44,081 nt of DNA, from assembly GCA_949291455.1 (NCBI GenBank), contig CASEVQ010000006.1:1-44081 (forward strand). The letters run 5' to 3'. This document shows, piece after piece, positions 17,842 through 26,282 of this stretch. Source of the DNA: an uncultured bacterium (GTDB lineage: Bacteria; Bacillota_I; Bacilli_A; RF39; UBA660). Each line of letters opens with the position of its first letter. Within the stretch, counting starts at the first letter, position 1. Made by a program: the position numbers and the translations under genes. The notes beneath the pieces were generated by a model, which was not told the origin of the DNA, did no database searches, and saw only the letters and a program-made list of their open reading frames with translations.

Positions 17842-19023
17842 ATGAAATTAAAGGAATTATGCAATGTTACTTCTAGTAAAAGAATATTTGCATCTCAGTA
17901 TCAAAATAGTGGTATACCTTTTTATAGGGGAAAAGAGATTTCTCTATTAAGTAATAATGAGAAAATAGAACAAGAGTTGTATATTAGCGAAGCATTATAT
18001 CAAGAAATTAATAAAAAATATGGAGTACCTAAAAAAGATGATATATTAATGACAGCAGTAGGGACTATTGGAAATTGTTATATTGTAAAAGATGAAAAAA
18101 TTTATTTTAAAGATGGAAATATTATTTGGTTAAAGGATATTGACAGCAAAAAAATTTTACCTAAATATTTATATTATTATTTAAATTTAAATAGTACCAA
18201 AAACACAATTGATTCATTACTAATTGGGTCAACTCAGAAAGCATTAACTATAGAAAGTTTTAAAAATGTTGAAATCGATGTACCAAATATAGAAATTCAA
18301 TCTAAAATAGTTAAATTATTAAATATTTTGAGTAATAAAATAAGATTAAATACTGATGTAAATAATAATTTGTATGAAATAGGTAAAACATTATTTGAAA
18401 ATCTATTTGAACTAGAAAATTTTGAAAATAAAAATCTGAATGATGTATGTGATGAAATAACAAGGGGATACACAAAAAATTATGTTGAAAAAAGTAATAT
18501 TATTAACTTAAATCAAAAAGTTAACAAAGGGAAAACTTTGGAAAAACAATATTTTAAATATTTAGATGAAAAGCAAGAAATTCCCGTAAATAGATTTGTT
18601 AAAAAGAATGATATTTTATTAAATTCTTTAGGACAAGGAACTCTAGGTAGAGTTCATCTATTCTTAGAGAATACTGACAATGTTGTAGTTGATCAACATA
18701 TAACAATAATTAGAACAGATAATAATATAATAAATCCCTATTATCTATATTATTTATTAGTTTCTAAAAAATACCAAGATAAATTAGTGGAATTAGTAAC
18801 TGGAACAACTGGAATGCAGATGTTAAATATTTCAGCAATCAGAGAGTTAAAAATTCCGATTCCTATGAAAAAAAACAGTGATAACTTTGAAAAAAATGTA
18901 AAATTGATATTTGAAAAAATAAATATTAATAATTTAGAAAATGAAAATTTAATAAAACTACAAGACACATTACTACCGAAGTTAATGAATGGAGAAGTTA
19001 ATATAGATAATGTAGAAATTTAG
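17842..19023 (+). CDS. hsdS: type I restriction-modification specificity subunit S
   Basis: HsdS carries DNA recognition for the type I enzyme. The 393 residues show the usual two target-recognition domains, each followed by a helical spacer. TRD1 is about residues 1-150 (GIPFYRGKEI, DDILMTAVGTIGNCYIV), spacer IQSKIVKLLNILSNKIRLNTDVNNNL. TRD2 is about 195-345 (NDVCDEITRGYTKNY, NDILLNSLGQGTLGRVHLF, TGTTGMQMLNISAIRELKIPIP), spacer then LLPKLMNGEV. The structure is complete, so a bipartite recognition site is expected; its sequence cannot be read off. AAAGGAG precedes the ATG. Confidence 0.94.
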   Translation: MKLKELCNVTSSKRIFASQYQNSGIPFYRGKEISLLSNNEKIEQELYISEALYQEINKKYGVPKKDDILMTAVGTIGNCYIVKDEKIYFKDGNIIWLKDIDSKKILPKYLYYYLNLNSTKNTIDSLLIGSTQKALTIESFKNVEIDVPNIEIQSKIVKLLNILSNKIRLNTDVNNNLYEIGKTLFENLFELENFENKNLNDVCDEITRGYTKNYVEKSNIINLNQKVNKGKTLEKQYFKYLDEKQEIPVNRFVKKNDILLNSLGQGTLGRVHLFLENTDNVVVDQHITIIRTDNNIINPYYLYYLLVSKKYQDKLVELVTGTTGMQMLNISAIRELKIPIPMKKNSDNFEKNVKLIFEKININNLENENLIKLQDTLLPKLMNGEVNIDNVEI

Positions 19024-19064
19024 TCATACAAATAGTTGTTTGCATACTAAAGGAGGATAAAATA

Positions 19065-19715
19065 GTGAATGTTATTGATATTTTAAAAGAAAATATTTTT
19101 TCTGTTATTACTGCTATAGTTGCAATAATAGCGATATTTCAAGCATCGCAACAATTAAAAATGAGTAACAAGCAATTTCTATTTAATAAAAGAATAGAAA
19201 ACTACTTAATTTTTTATGGGATTTATGAGTTGTATATGGATAATATAAAATTATTAGATTATAGTGATGAAAAAAGTGATGAAGCTATAATAGTGGATAT
19301 TCAGTTTTCTCAGTTAACTAATAATTCTTATTTAAAAGATATTACAAAAATAATAAATAATCCTAAAAATAATGATTACAAAACAGAATTTTGAATAAAA
19401 CTTGAAGATATGAAAAGAGTTGCAACTGAAATTTCATTTTTATTTAAAAATAAATATGGTTTAGCGTTACATGATTTTATTGTTTGTTATCAAAATGTAT
19501 TATTGGAAATGTATAAATACCAGATATTATCTGATATGATGCGTAATAATAAACAATTTTTTAATAAAAAAACATATAAAGAGTTACAAAAAGAATATGG
19601 CGAACTAAATCACAGAACTGAATTATATAAATCTTTTGATAAATTAAAAGCTAGTTATAATAAAATAATTGATGAAAAAATTATTGATAAAATAAAGAAG
19701 GAAATGAGATTGTAA
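19065..19715 (+). pseudogene. membrane protein gene with an in-frame TGA
   Basis: From GTG 19065 (AAAGGAGG at 19050-19057) the frame encodes an N-terminal membrane helix (ITAIVAIIAIF, about residues 16-27) and a helical cytoplasmic part. It stops at TGA 19392-19394, but the same frame continues to 19715 with coherent sequence (IKLEDMKRVATEISFLFKNKYG). No frame change is needed, so a single nonsense change explains the split of a protein of about 216 residues. An ATG at 19410 lacks a good ribosome-binding site. TGG to TGA is one possible origin. It lies between hsdS and hsdR and may have been an accessory anchor; the family is unknown. Confidence 0.75.
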
Positions 19716-19730
19716 AGGTAGTGATAAATA

Positions 19731-22700
19731 ATGTTGACTGAAGAAGGATTAGAGTTAATGACAGTAGATATGTTAAAAGAGTTGGGATATGAATATGAGC
19801 CTGGAGAGTCTATTGGTAGAGATTATTCTGAAGTTATATTAGAACCTAATTTAACTATGTCATTATATAAATTAAATAGAAATTTAAAAGATGAAACTAT
19901 AAGAGAAGCTGTAAGAATAGTTAAGAATTTAGAACAAAATAATTTAGTAAAGAATAATAAACAATTTACTAAGTATTTGCACACGGGGATTAGTGTTCCT
20001 GAATATACAAAAGATGGTGTTATTTATCACACGGTAAAATTAATAGATTTTGATAATATTAATAATAATGAATTTTTAGTAACTAATCAATTTACTATAG
20101 ACGAAAATAGTGTTAAAAGACCAGATATGATTATTTATATTAATGGTATGCCTTTAGTTGTATTTGAATTAAAAAGTATGACACGTGAAGAAGTTGATTT
20201 AGAAAGTGCATATAATCAATTAAAGGGGTATATGAATGTTCATATTCCAAGTTTATTTTATTATAACCAGATATTAGTAATAAGTGATGGAGTAAGTGCT
20301 AAGGCTGGAACTATTACTTGTAATTATTCTAGATTTAATGAGTGGAAAAAGACTGGAATTAATGATGCTACAAGAAAAAATAATACACATGAATCTTTAA
20401 TTAATGGGATGTTTAATAAAAAAACATTATTGGATTTAATAGATAATTACATTTTATACAGTGATGATAATAAAATACTTCCTGCATATCATCAATATTA
20501 TGGTGTAGAAAAAGCTATTGATAGAACTTTAAAGGCTAAAGATGGTAAAGCTGGAATTATTTGGCATACCCAGGGTTCAGGAAAAAGCTTTAGCATGGTT
20601 TTCTATGTAGGAAATATGATTAAAGAATTAAATAATCCCACTATAGTAGTAGTAACTGATAGAAATGATTTAGATAATCAGTTATTTGCGACTTTTTCTA
20701 AGTGTAGTGATTATTTAAGACAAAGTCCTGAACAAGTAGAATCAAGAGAAGGATTAAAGAAACGTTTAGAAGCAAGAATAGCTGGTGGAATAATATTTAC
20801 AACACTTCAAAAATTCGAAGAAGAAACAGGATTATTAAGTGAAAGAAATGATATATTAGTCATCGCTGATGAAGCACATAGAAGTCATTATGGAATAGAT
20901 GCTGTAATGAAGTTTGACATGAATAAATTTGAAGCAGTAAAAAAATATGGTACTGCAAAATATTTACATGACGCTTTACCAAATGCTAAATATATTGGAT
21001 TTACTGGAACGCCTGTTGAAACAAAAGACCATTCTACAACTAATGTATTTGGTAATATTATTGATGTTTATGACATGACACAAGCCATTGAAGATGGGGC
21101 AACTGTTCCAATTTTATATGAAGCTAGAATGGCTAAAGTTGGTCTAAATGATAGAATTCTTGAAGCCATAGATGAATATTATAATGCTTTAGAAGAAGAT
21201 GGAAAAGCCGATACTGATGAAATTAGAAAAAGTCAAATTGAAATGGCTAACATGAAACAGATACTAGAAGACCCAGACAGATTAGGTATGATTGTAGAAG
21301 ATATATTAAAGCATTATGAAGATAGAAAAGATTTGGTAGCAAATAAAGCAATGATAGTTGCTTATTCAAGAAATGCTGCTTATACAATGTATAAAAAAAT
21401 ATTAGAGTTAAGACCGGATTATAAAGATGTAGTTCATATGATTATTACACCTTCAAATAATGACCCGGAAGAAATGCAAATTGCTATTGGATCGAAAAGT
21501 GATAAGCAAATTTACGAAACAGAATTTAAAGATCCTAATAGTTCATTTAAAATAGCTATTGTTGTAGATATGTGGCTAACTGGTTTTGATGTTCCTTGTC
21601 TTGGAACAATGTATGTAGATAAACCAATGAAAGCACATAATTTAATGCAAGCAATAGCTAGAGTAAATAGGGTTTATAAAGATAAAACGGGTGGATTAAT
21701 AGTAGATTATATTGGCTTAAAAAGATGGCTGTTAGAAGCATTAAAAACATATACAGAAAGAGATCAAGGTAAAATAGTTGATAATGAAGAAGTAGTTGTT
21801 TTATTAAAAGATAAAGTTGAATTAATCAGAAACTTATTTCATCATTTTAATTATAGTAATTTTTCTTCTTTAGATAATAGAGGAAAATATGATTTAATTA
21901 ATGAAGGTGCTAATTTTATTTTAGAGACAGAAGAATCTAAAAAGAGATTTATGAGATATAGCTATGATATCAAGGGTCTATATTCAATTTGTACTGGACA
22001 ATTAGATCGTGATTTAAAAGAAGAAATACTATATATTATTTCTGTTAGAAGTTTTATATCTAAAATATCTGGAAACGGAAAGATAGATGTTAAAGAAATA
22101 AATTCTAAAGTATCAAAAATGTTAGAAGATGCAATTAATGATGATGAATTAATTAATATTGGAACTATAAAGAAAAGTAATGCTTTAAGTTTGTTAAATG
22201 ATGATATTTTAAATAAACTAGCTAAAATGAAATCTAAGAATGTAGCAGTAGAAGTATTAAATCATGCATTAAAAGAGTATATTATGAAGATAGGTCAAAC
22301 AAACTTAATTTTAATGGAAAAATTTTCAACAAGATTTAAAAAAATAGCTGATTCTTATAATGAAAGAACTAATTTAGCAGATATTGAACAAATGATAGAA
22401 GAAATGATTGCTTTAAAAAAAGAAATTGAAAAAGAAATAGAATCTGGTACTGAATATAATCTGTCATCAGAAGAAAGAGCCTTCTTTGATGCTTTAGGAA
22501 ATGATCCAGAAGTTAAAGAATTAATGAAAGATGAAATATTAGTTCAAATTGCTAGAGAATTAGTAGAGGTTGTTAATTCTAATATGACAATAGACTGGGA
22601 TATTAAGAAATCATCAAAAGCGCATATGAGAATGGAAATTAGAAAATTATTAATTAAATATAATTATCCACCAAATAAGAGTGAACAAGCAGTTCAAACA

Positions 22701-22745
22701 GTAATAAAACAAGCGGAGTTAAATTGTAAGAATATGGTAAGTTAA
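19731..22745 (+). CDS. hsdR: type I restriction endonuclease subunit R
   Basis: HsdR is the translocase and nuclease subunit of the type I complex. Its 1004 residues show, in order, the PD-(D/E)XK nuclease core (RPDMIIYINGMPLVVFELKS, about residues 128-147), the helicase Walker A HTQGSGKS (about 278-285), the DEAH box (DEAHRSHYG, about 380-388), SF2 motif III-like GFTGTPVE, and QAIARVNRVYKDK (motif VI). The C-terminal helical region binds the methylase. All catalytic residues are intact. GGTAGTGAT precedes the ATG. Confidence 0.96.
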   Translation: MLTEEGLELMTVDMLKELGYEYEPGESIGRDYSEVILEPNLTMSLYKLNRNLKDETIREAVRIVKNLEQNNLVKNNKQFTKYLHTGISVPEYTKDGVIYHTVKLIDFDNINNNEFLVTNQFTIDENSVKRPDMIIYINGMPLVVFELKSMTREEVDLESAYNQLKGYMNVHIPSLFYYNQILVISDGVSAKAGTITCNYSRFNEWKKTGINDATRKNNTHESLINGMFNKKTLLDLIDNYILYSDDNKILPAYHQYYGVEKAIDRTLKAKDGKAGIIWHTQGSGKSFSMVFYVGNMIKELNNPTIVVVTDRNDLDNQLFATFSKCSDYLRQSPEQVESREGLKKRLEARIAGGIIFTTLQKFEEETGLLSERNDILVIADEAHRSHYGIDAVMKFDMNKFEAVKKYGTAKYLHDALPNAKYIGFTGTPVETKDHSTTNVFGNIIDVYDMTQAIEDGATVPILYEARMAKVGLNDRILEAIDEYYNALEEDGKADTDEIRKSQIEMANMKQILEDPDRLGMIVEDILKHYEDRKDLVANKAMIVAYSRNAAYTMYKKILELRPDYKDVVHMIITPSNNDPEEMQIAIGSKSDKQIYETEFKDPNSSFKIAIVVDMWLTGFDVPCLGTMYVDKPMKAHNLMQAIARVNRVYKDKTGGLIVDYIGLKRWLLEALKTYTERDQGKIVDNEEVVVLLKDKVELIRNLFHHFNYSNFSSLDNRGKYDLINEGANFILETEESKKRFMRYSYDIKGLYSICTGQLDRDLKEEILYIISVRSFISKISGNGKIDVKEINSKVSKMLEDAINDDELINIGTIKKSNALSLLNDDILNKLAKMKSKNVAVEVLNHALKEYIMKIGQTNLILMEKFSTRFKKIADSYNERTNLADIEQMIEEMIALKKEIEKEIESGTEYNLSSEERAFFDALGNDPEVKELMKDEILVQIARELVEVVNSNMTIDWDIKKSSKAHMRMEIRKLLIKYNYPPNKSEQAVQTVIKQAELNCKNMVS

Positions 22746-22773
22746 AAGATCAAATTTATTAGGAGGATTTGTA

Positions 22774-23706
22774 ATGAACTATAATTTAGGTAGATTAGAA
22801 AAAATTAGTAATTTAAGAGAAGTATGGAAGAATGAAGCTACTGATTTTACTAAATGGTTGGCTAAAGAAAATAATATTAAACTATTAAGCGAAGAATTAG
22901 GATTTAATATAACTGCTGATGAAACAGAGGCTTCAACAGGAAGATATAATGTTGATATTAAAGCACATGAAGAAGAAACAGATAAAACTATAATAATTGA
23001 AAATCAACTTGAAATGACTAACCATGACCATTTAGGAAAGGTAATTGTTTATTCAGCGGGATTTGATGCAGATATTCAAATTTGGATAGTTAAAGATGTA
23101 AGAGATGAACATAAACAAGCTGTTGATTGGTTAAATGAACATTCTGATGAACATATTAATATATTTTTAGTACAAATTGAATTATGGAAAATTGATGATT
23201 CACAAATTGCTCCTAAATTTCAAATAATAAGTAAACCTAATAATTGGGCAAAAGCAATTAGAAAAAGTATATCTAAAAATATGAGTAATGCTTCAACAAT
23301 ACAATTAAATTTTTGGGAAGATTTTAAAAGCTATTGTGAAGAAAAGAAAGTTAGTTTTTCTTTAATTAAACCACTACCTCAGCATTGGTATAATGTATTT
23401 ATAGGTAGAAGTGATTGTAATTTAGCATTAACTTATAATACAAAGAAAAAACAAGTTGCTTGTGAATTATATATAAATGATAATAAAGATTTGTATTATT
23501 CATTAGAAAAGTATAAAGATGAAATAAATGAAAAGATATCTTTTGATTTACAATGGATGCCTTTAGAAAATAAAAAAGCAAGTAGAATTAAATTGGTTTC
23601 TAAATTAGATGTTGATCCTAATTCTGAATCATGGGATAATGCTTTTGAGTGGTTAAGTGAGAATGTAGAATTATTTAAAAATACATTTAAGAAGTATTTA
23701 AAGTAA
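22774..23706 (+). CDS. DUF4268-type PD-(D/E)XK-like protein
   Basis: A 310-residue protein of the DUF4268 type. The N-terminal part (to about residue 140) resembles a restriction-endonuclease-like fold: NEATDFTKWLAKENNIKLLSEELGF, then YNVDIKAHEEE...IIIENQLEMTNHDHLGKVIVYSAG, giving the Asp, Glu and Gln of a D-(E/Q)xQ-type nuclease site. The C-terminal DUF4268 domain (about 165-310) includes WEDFKSYCEEKK and HWYNVFIGRSD. It follows hsdR by 28 nt with AGGAGG. Such genes are often found beside restriction systems; its target is unknown. Confidence 0.85.
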   Translation: MNYNLGRLEKISNLREVWKNEATDFTKWLAKENNIKLLSEELGFNITADETEASTGRYNVDIKAHEEETDKTIIIENQLEMTNHDHLGKVIVYSAGFDADIQIWIVKDVRDEHKQAVDWLNEHSDEHINIFLVQIELWKIDDSQIAPKFQIISKPNNWAKAIRKSISKNMSNASTIQLNFWEDFKSYCEEKKVSFSLIKPLPQHWYNVFIGRSDCNLALTYNTKKKQVACELYINDNKDLYYSLEKYKDEINEKISFDLQWMPLENKKASRIKLVSKLDVDPNSESWDNAFEWLSENVELFKNTFKKYLK

Positions 23707-23736
23707 TAAGAAAGAATAGTAAAAATTTATAAGGAT

Positions 23737-23784
23737 AAAAGAGGCGCTAGTACAGGCTAATATGGTTTTGTGCCGCGCTTTTTT
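23737..23784 (+). terminator. hairpin with T-run before the TIGR04141-like gene
   Basis: AAAAGAGGCG (23737-23746) can pair with CGC-G-CTTTTTT (23774-23784), one G-T pair and one bulge, with a loop of 27 nt. It is much richer in G and C than its surroundings. It ends the upstream restriction operon or attenuates the gene that starts 16 nt later. Confidence 0.5.
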
Positions 23785-23800
23785 GGTAGTAGGAGGAATT

Positions 23801-25396
23801 ATGCAGTATAATATTTTTAGAGTAAAAGATGAAAAAGGGCTTTTAGAAGAAATGAAAATAAAAAATTACATTAAAAGTAATAATGAAAAACAGGTAGATA
23901 ATTATAAATTGTCATTATATTATTGTAAAAACGATAGTTCGAAAATATCATGGCAAAACATATTAAATGAGTTTAATGTTGATATAACAATAGATAAAGA
24001 TAATTTGAAAGGGATATTATTAATATCTTCTGATATGGACTTTTATGCAGTTACATATGGTATGAGCAGTTCATTGGTGCAAAAGTATTGTGATACAGAT
24101 TTTGCTATGAATATCGCTAAACGTGTAGAAGTTTCAAAAATAAAAAGAAAAGCAGCAAAGTTTTTAAATGGAAGTACTAGTAGTTTAGTAAAAACTATGT
24201 CTAATGCAAATATAATTGTTTTGGACAGGGGAGAGTCTGTTGTTAATTTAGAAATTATACCTGATGAGTGTGAAAATTTAGGAAAGTGTATTGTTATTGG
24301 AAAATCCTTAAAATTAAATTTAGATAAAAATATCGATAATATATCTGAAGTTATATCAATAATAAAAAATATTGAGAATAGAGAAGATAAAAGACCGATA
24401 CCTTTATTCGTAAAAGTGACTGATGATGACTTAAAATCTAGAATATGGGAGACATTAAATTCTGAGTTTATGCAAAATATAAAAAACCTGAATTTTTCAT
24501 TGGATGAAATGAATGTTTTGGGGAGTTCAATATATTTTGATGATAATTTTAGGTTAGAGTTAGCATATTTAAATAAAAAAGAAGAAATATCAATTTTAAG
24601 TACTGATGTAGTGAGAAATTTTATTGAAAAAAATGATATAAAAATCGATAAAATTTTAGATTATATAAAAATAAAATATATTTCTGATAGTGGTAATTTT
24701 GTACGTTCTTTAAAAGAAGTTGTAACTTTTGATTTTAGTTATGAGGATACAAATTACGTTGTTTATGATGGTGATATTTACTACTATAATGATGATTTTT
24801 ATCAAAATATTAAAGACGGATTAAGATTGATAGAATTTAAACCATATGATAAAGCGGATGATAAAAGTATTATTTGGTATAAAAACTATTTAAGTGAAAA
24901 TAACCTTGTTGACGTAAAAGATAACAAGTCAAAGAAAGATGAAAATAAAATAACTTATAGAGAAAAAGCAATAAATGAAGTATTAAGTAAAAAATACCAG
25001 TATGATAATTTAGATAGAAATCTTGTTAACATAAATAAAGATTTGATTTATAAAATAGAGATAGCAGATTTAGGTAAAAAGGATGAAATAATTTATGCTG
25101 TAAAAGTAGGTAGCCCTAGAGATTTTTGTTATGCTATAGATCAGTCAAATTTAACGATCGACGCTTTTTTATCTAGAACCTACGATAAAGATGAACTTAT
25201 AGAAGAATATAAAAATGTTAAATATATTGGATTATGGTTATATCTCAAAGGAAAGAAAAAAATTCATGACCAAAACAATAATATCGATGTATCACAATTA
25301 GATTCTATAATGTTTTTAAATAAATTGGTTGACTGGGCTAACAAAGTAGTTTCTGCTAATTATAAACCTATTGTGGTAATTAATTATTATGATTAA
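23801..25396 (+). CDS. TIGR04141/DUF6119-like sporadically distributed protein
   Basis: A 531-residue protein resembling the TIGR04141 (DUF6119) family, which is found patchily in mobile and defence regions; its biochemical role is not established. The matching region is the N-terminal half: SLYYCKNDSSKISWQNIL, then KGILLISSDMDFYAVTYGMSSSLV and DTDFAMNIAKRV. Further on come DLKSRIWETLNSEF, KYISDSGNFVRSLKEVVTFDF and a C-terminal IYAVKVGSPRDFCYAIDQS with LGKKDE, a nuclease-like beta pattern at low confidence. AGGAGG at 23791-23796 fixes ATG 23801; an upstream ATG at 23762 lies in the hairpin and lacks a ribosome-binding site. Confidence 0.8.
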   Translation: MQYNIFRVKDEKGLLEEMKIKNYIKSNNEKQVDNYKLSLYYCKNDSSKISWQNILNEFNVDITIDKDNLKGILLISSDMDFYAVTYGMSSSLVQKYCDTDFAMNIAKRVEVSKIKRKAAKFLNGSTSSLVKTMSNANIIVLDRGESVVNLEIIPDECENLGKCIVIGKSLKLNLDKNIDNISEVISIIKNIENREDKRPIPLFVKVTDDDLKSRIWETLNSEFMQNIKNLNFSLDEMNVLGSSIYFDDNFRLELAYLNKKEEISILSTDVVRNFIEKNDIKIDKILDYIKIKYISDSGNFVRSLKEVVTFDFSYEDTNYVVYDGDIYYYNDDFYQNIKDGLRLIEFKPYDKADDKSIIWYKNYLSENNLVDVKDNKSKKDENKITYREKAINEVLSKKYQYDNLDRNLVNINKDLIYKIEIADLGKKDEIIYAVKVGSPRDFCYAIDQSNLTIDAFLSRTYDKDELIEEYKNVKYIGLWLYLKGKKKIHDQNNNIDVSQLDSIMFLNKLVDWANKVVSANYKPIVVINYYD

Positions 25397-25413
25397 TATT
25401 TAATTTAAATTGG

Positions 25414-25437
25414 GAGTACGTTTAGGTACTCTTTTTT
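25414..25437 (+). terminator. terminator after the TIGR04141-like gene
   Basis: GAGTAC (25414-25419) and GTACTC (25426-25431) enclose a 6-nt loop and are followed by six T's. The stem can extend by G-T pairs. This closes the restriction/defence transcription unit. Confidence 0.88.
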
Positions 25438-25505
25438 CATATTTCGTACAATTAAACTTTATTTTTATTTGTTGTAAGATATAGATACCTAGGGAAAATA
25501 GTATG

Positions 25506-25521
25506 TAAAAGTGCACTTTTA
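25506..25521. promoter_or_regulatory. 16-bp perfect palindrome, probable operator
   Basis: TAAAAGTGCACTTTTA is a perfect inverted repeat 40 bp upstream of the HTH gene. A possible -10 (TATAAT, 25539-25544) would place the palindrome over the -35 region, so it may be an operator for the HTH protein itself. The regulator is not shown by sequence. Confidence 0.5.
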
Positions 25522-25560
25522 TAAAGATATATTTTATTTATAATTCTATATAAGGATAAT

Positions 25561-26043
25561 ATGGAAGAATATATAAAACCAATTATACCATTATCAGTAT
25601 TTAGCGATAATAGAATATCATCTTTAGAAAAGTTATTATTAATACACATAATTTCTTTGTGTAATAATAAAGGATATTGTTGGGCAACTAATAGCTATTT
25701 TATGAAAGTTCATGGCTATAGCAAACAAACAATTTCTAAATGTATTAACAATCTCGCCTCTTTTGGTTATATAAAGTTGAAATATGAAAAAGAAAGTACT
25801 AATAATTCAAAGCGTACAATTACACTTGACCAAGTATTAAAAAAAGAAATACAAGATATTAAAAATAATTTGAATACCAGTGTTCAATCTAACTTTAATC
25901 ATTATAATAAAAATAAGATAAATGAAATATATTATAAAGATAAATTAGGTAATGAATATTGGAATGGAAAGTTAATTGAAAAAGAAGAAGCAACTAAACA
26001 AGAAATAGAAGAATTAGAAAATTTATTAAAAGAATATAAGTAA
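25561..26043 (+). CDS. helix-turn-helix protein of the transposition module
   Basis: A 160-residue protein with an N-terminal winged-helix/HTH region (HTH_36 type): IPLSVFSDNRISSLEKLLLIHIISLCNNKGYCWATNSYFMKVHGYSKQTISKCINNLASFGYIK, about residues 9-75. The rest is a charged helical tail (KEEATKQEIEELENLLKEY). This type is common in replication initiators and mobile elements of Firmicutes. It lies about 240 nt before the recombinase and may regulate it or control excision; the palindrome at 25506-25521 is a candidate target. AAGGAT precedes the ATG. Confidence 0.72.
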   Translation: MEEYIKPIIPLSVFSDNRISSLEKLLLIHIISLCNNKGYCWATNSYFMKVHGYSKQTISKCINNLASFGYIKLKYEKESTNNSKRTITLDQVLKKEIQDIKNNLNTSVQSNFNHYNKNKINEIYYKDKLGNEYWNGKLIEKEEATKQEIEELENLLKEYK

Positions 26044-26070
26044 AAGAGATTAGGAGGTTTTAAAATAATA

Positions 26071-26106
26071 TGCAAGAATTTATCATAAGATTTTTTAAGA
26101 GGTGAG
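26071..26106 (+). CDS. 11-codon leader-like ORF
   Basis: ATG 26071 has a strong AGGAGG (26053-26058) and encodes only 11 residues ending in FFKR, with its stop overlapping the GGTGA ribosome-binding site of the next small gene. It may be a leader peptide or the remains of a decayed gene. Its shortness leaves this uncertain. Confidence 0.3.
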
Positions 26107-26108
26107 AT

Positions 26109-26282
26109 ATGTTTAATATTAAAGAAACCTTTAAAAAAGATGATAATTCTACTATTAATGATTTGATAATTGGATATATAATGTGCGTTTTAGTAAAATC
26201 GTAGATTTGTTATACGGCTATATTAATGATAGACTGAATCTAGGCTTTAAATGTTATACAAAAGAAAGGAGAAAAAGCCGTG
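26109..26282 (+). pseudogene. small element gene interrupted by a frameshift
   Basis: ATG 26109 (GAGGTGA upstream) reads FNIKETFKKDDNSTINDLII and then stops at 26202-26204. A shifted frame through the same place continues with VRFSKIVDLLYGYINDRLNLGFKCYTKE and ends at about 26285 over the recombinase start. The joined product would be about 58 residues, in a position where small uncharacterised genes precede recombinases in Firmicute elements. A one-base frameshift near 26180 is the simplest reading; programmed frameshifting is not excluded. Confidence 0.5.

Noticed and set aside
17842-19023. An invertible or phase-variable hsdS locus
   Set aside because: Only one complete hsdS is present, with no second partial copy, long inverted repeats or dedicated invertase nearby. 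The serine recombinase belongs to the element.
19065-19715. TGA decoded as Trp (mycoplasma-type code)
   Set aside because: Many genes here end with TGA at natural domain ends (for example 1108, 27863, 37842), and Trp is regularly encoded by TGG. The standard code is better supported.
23762-23800. An N-terminal extension of the TIGR04141-like protein
   Set aside because: ATG 23762 lies in the hairpin loop, has no ribosome-binding site, and AGGAGG clearly marks ATG 23801.
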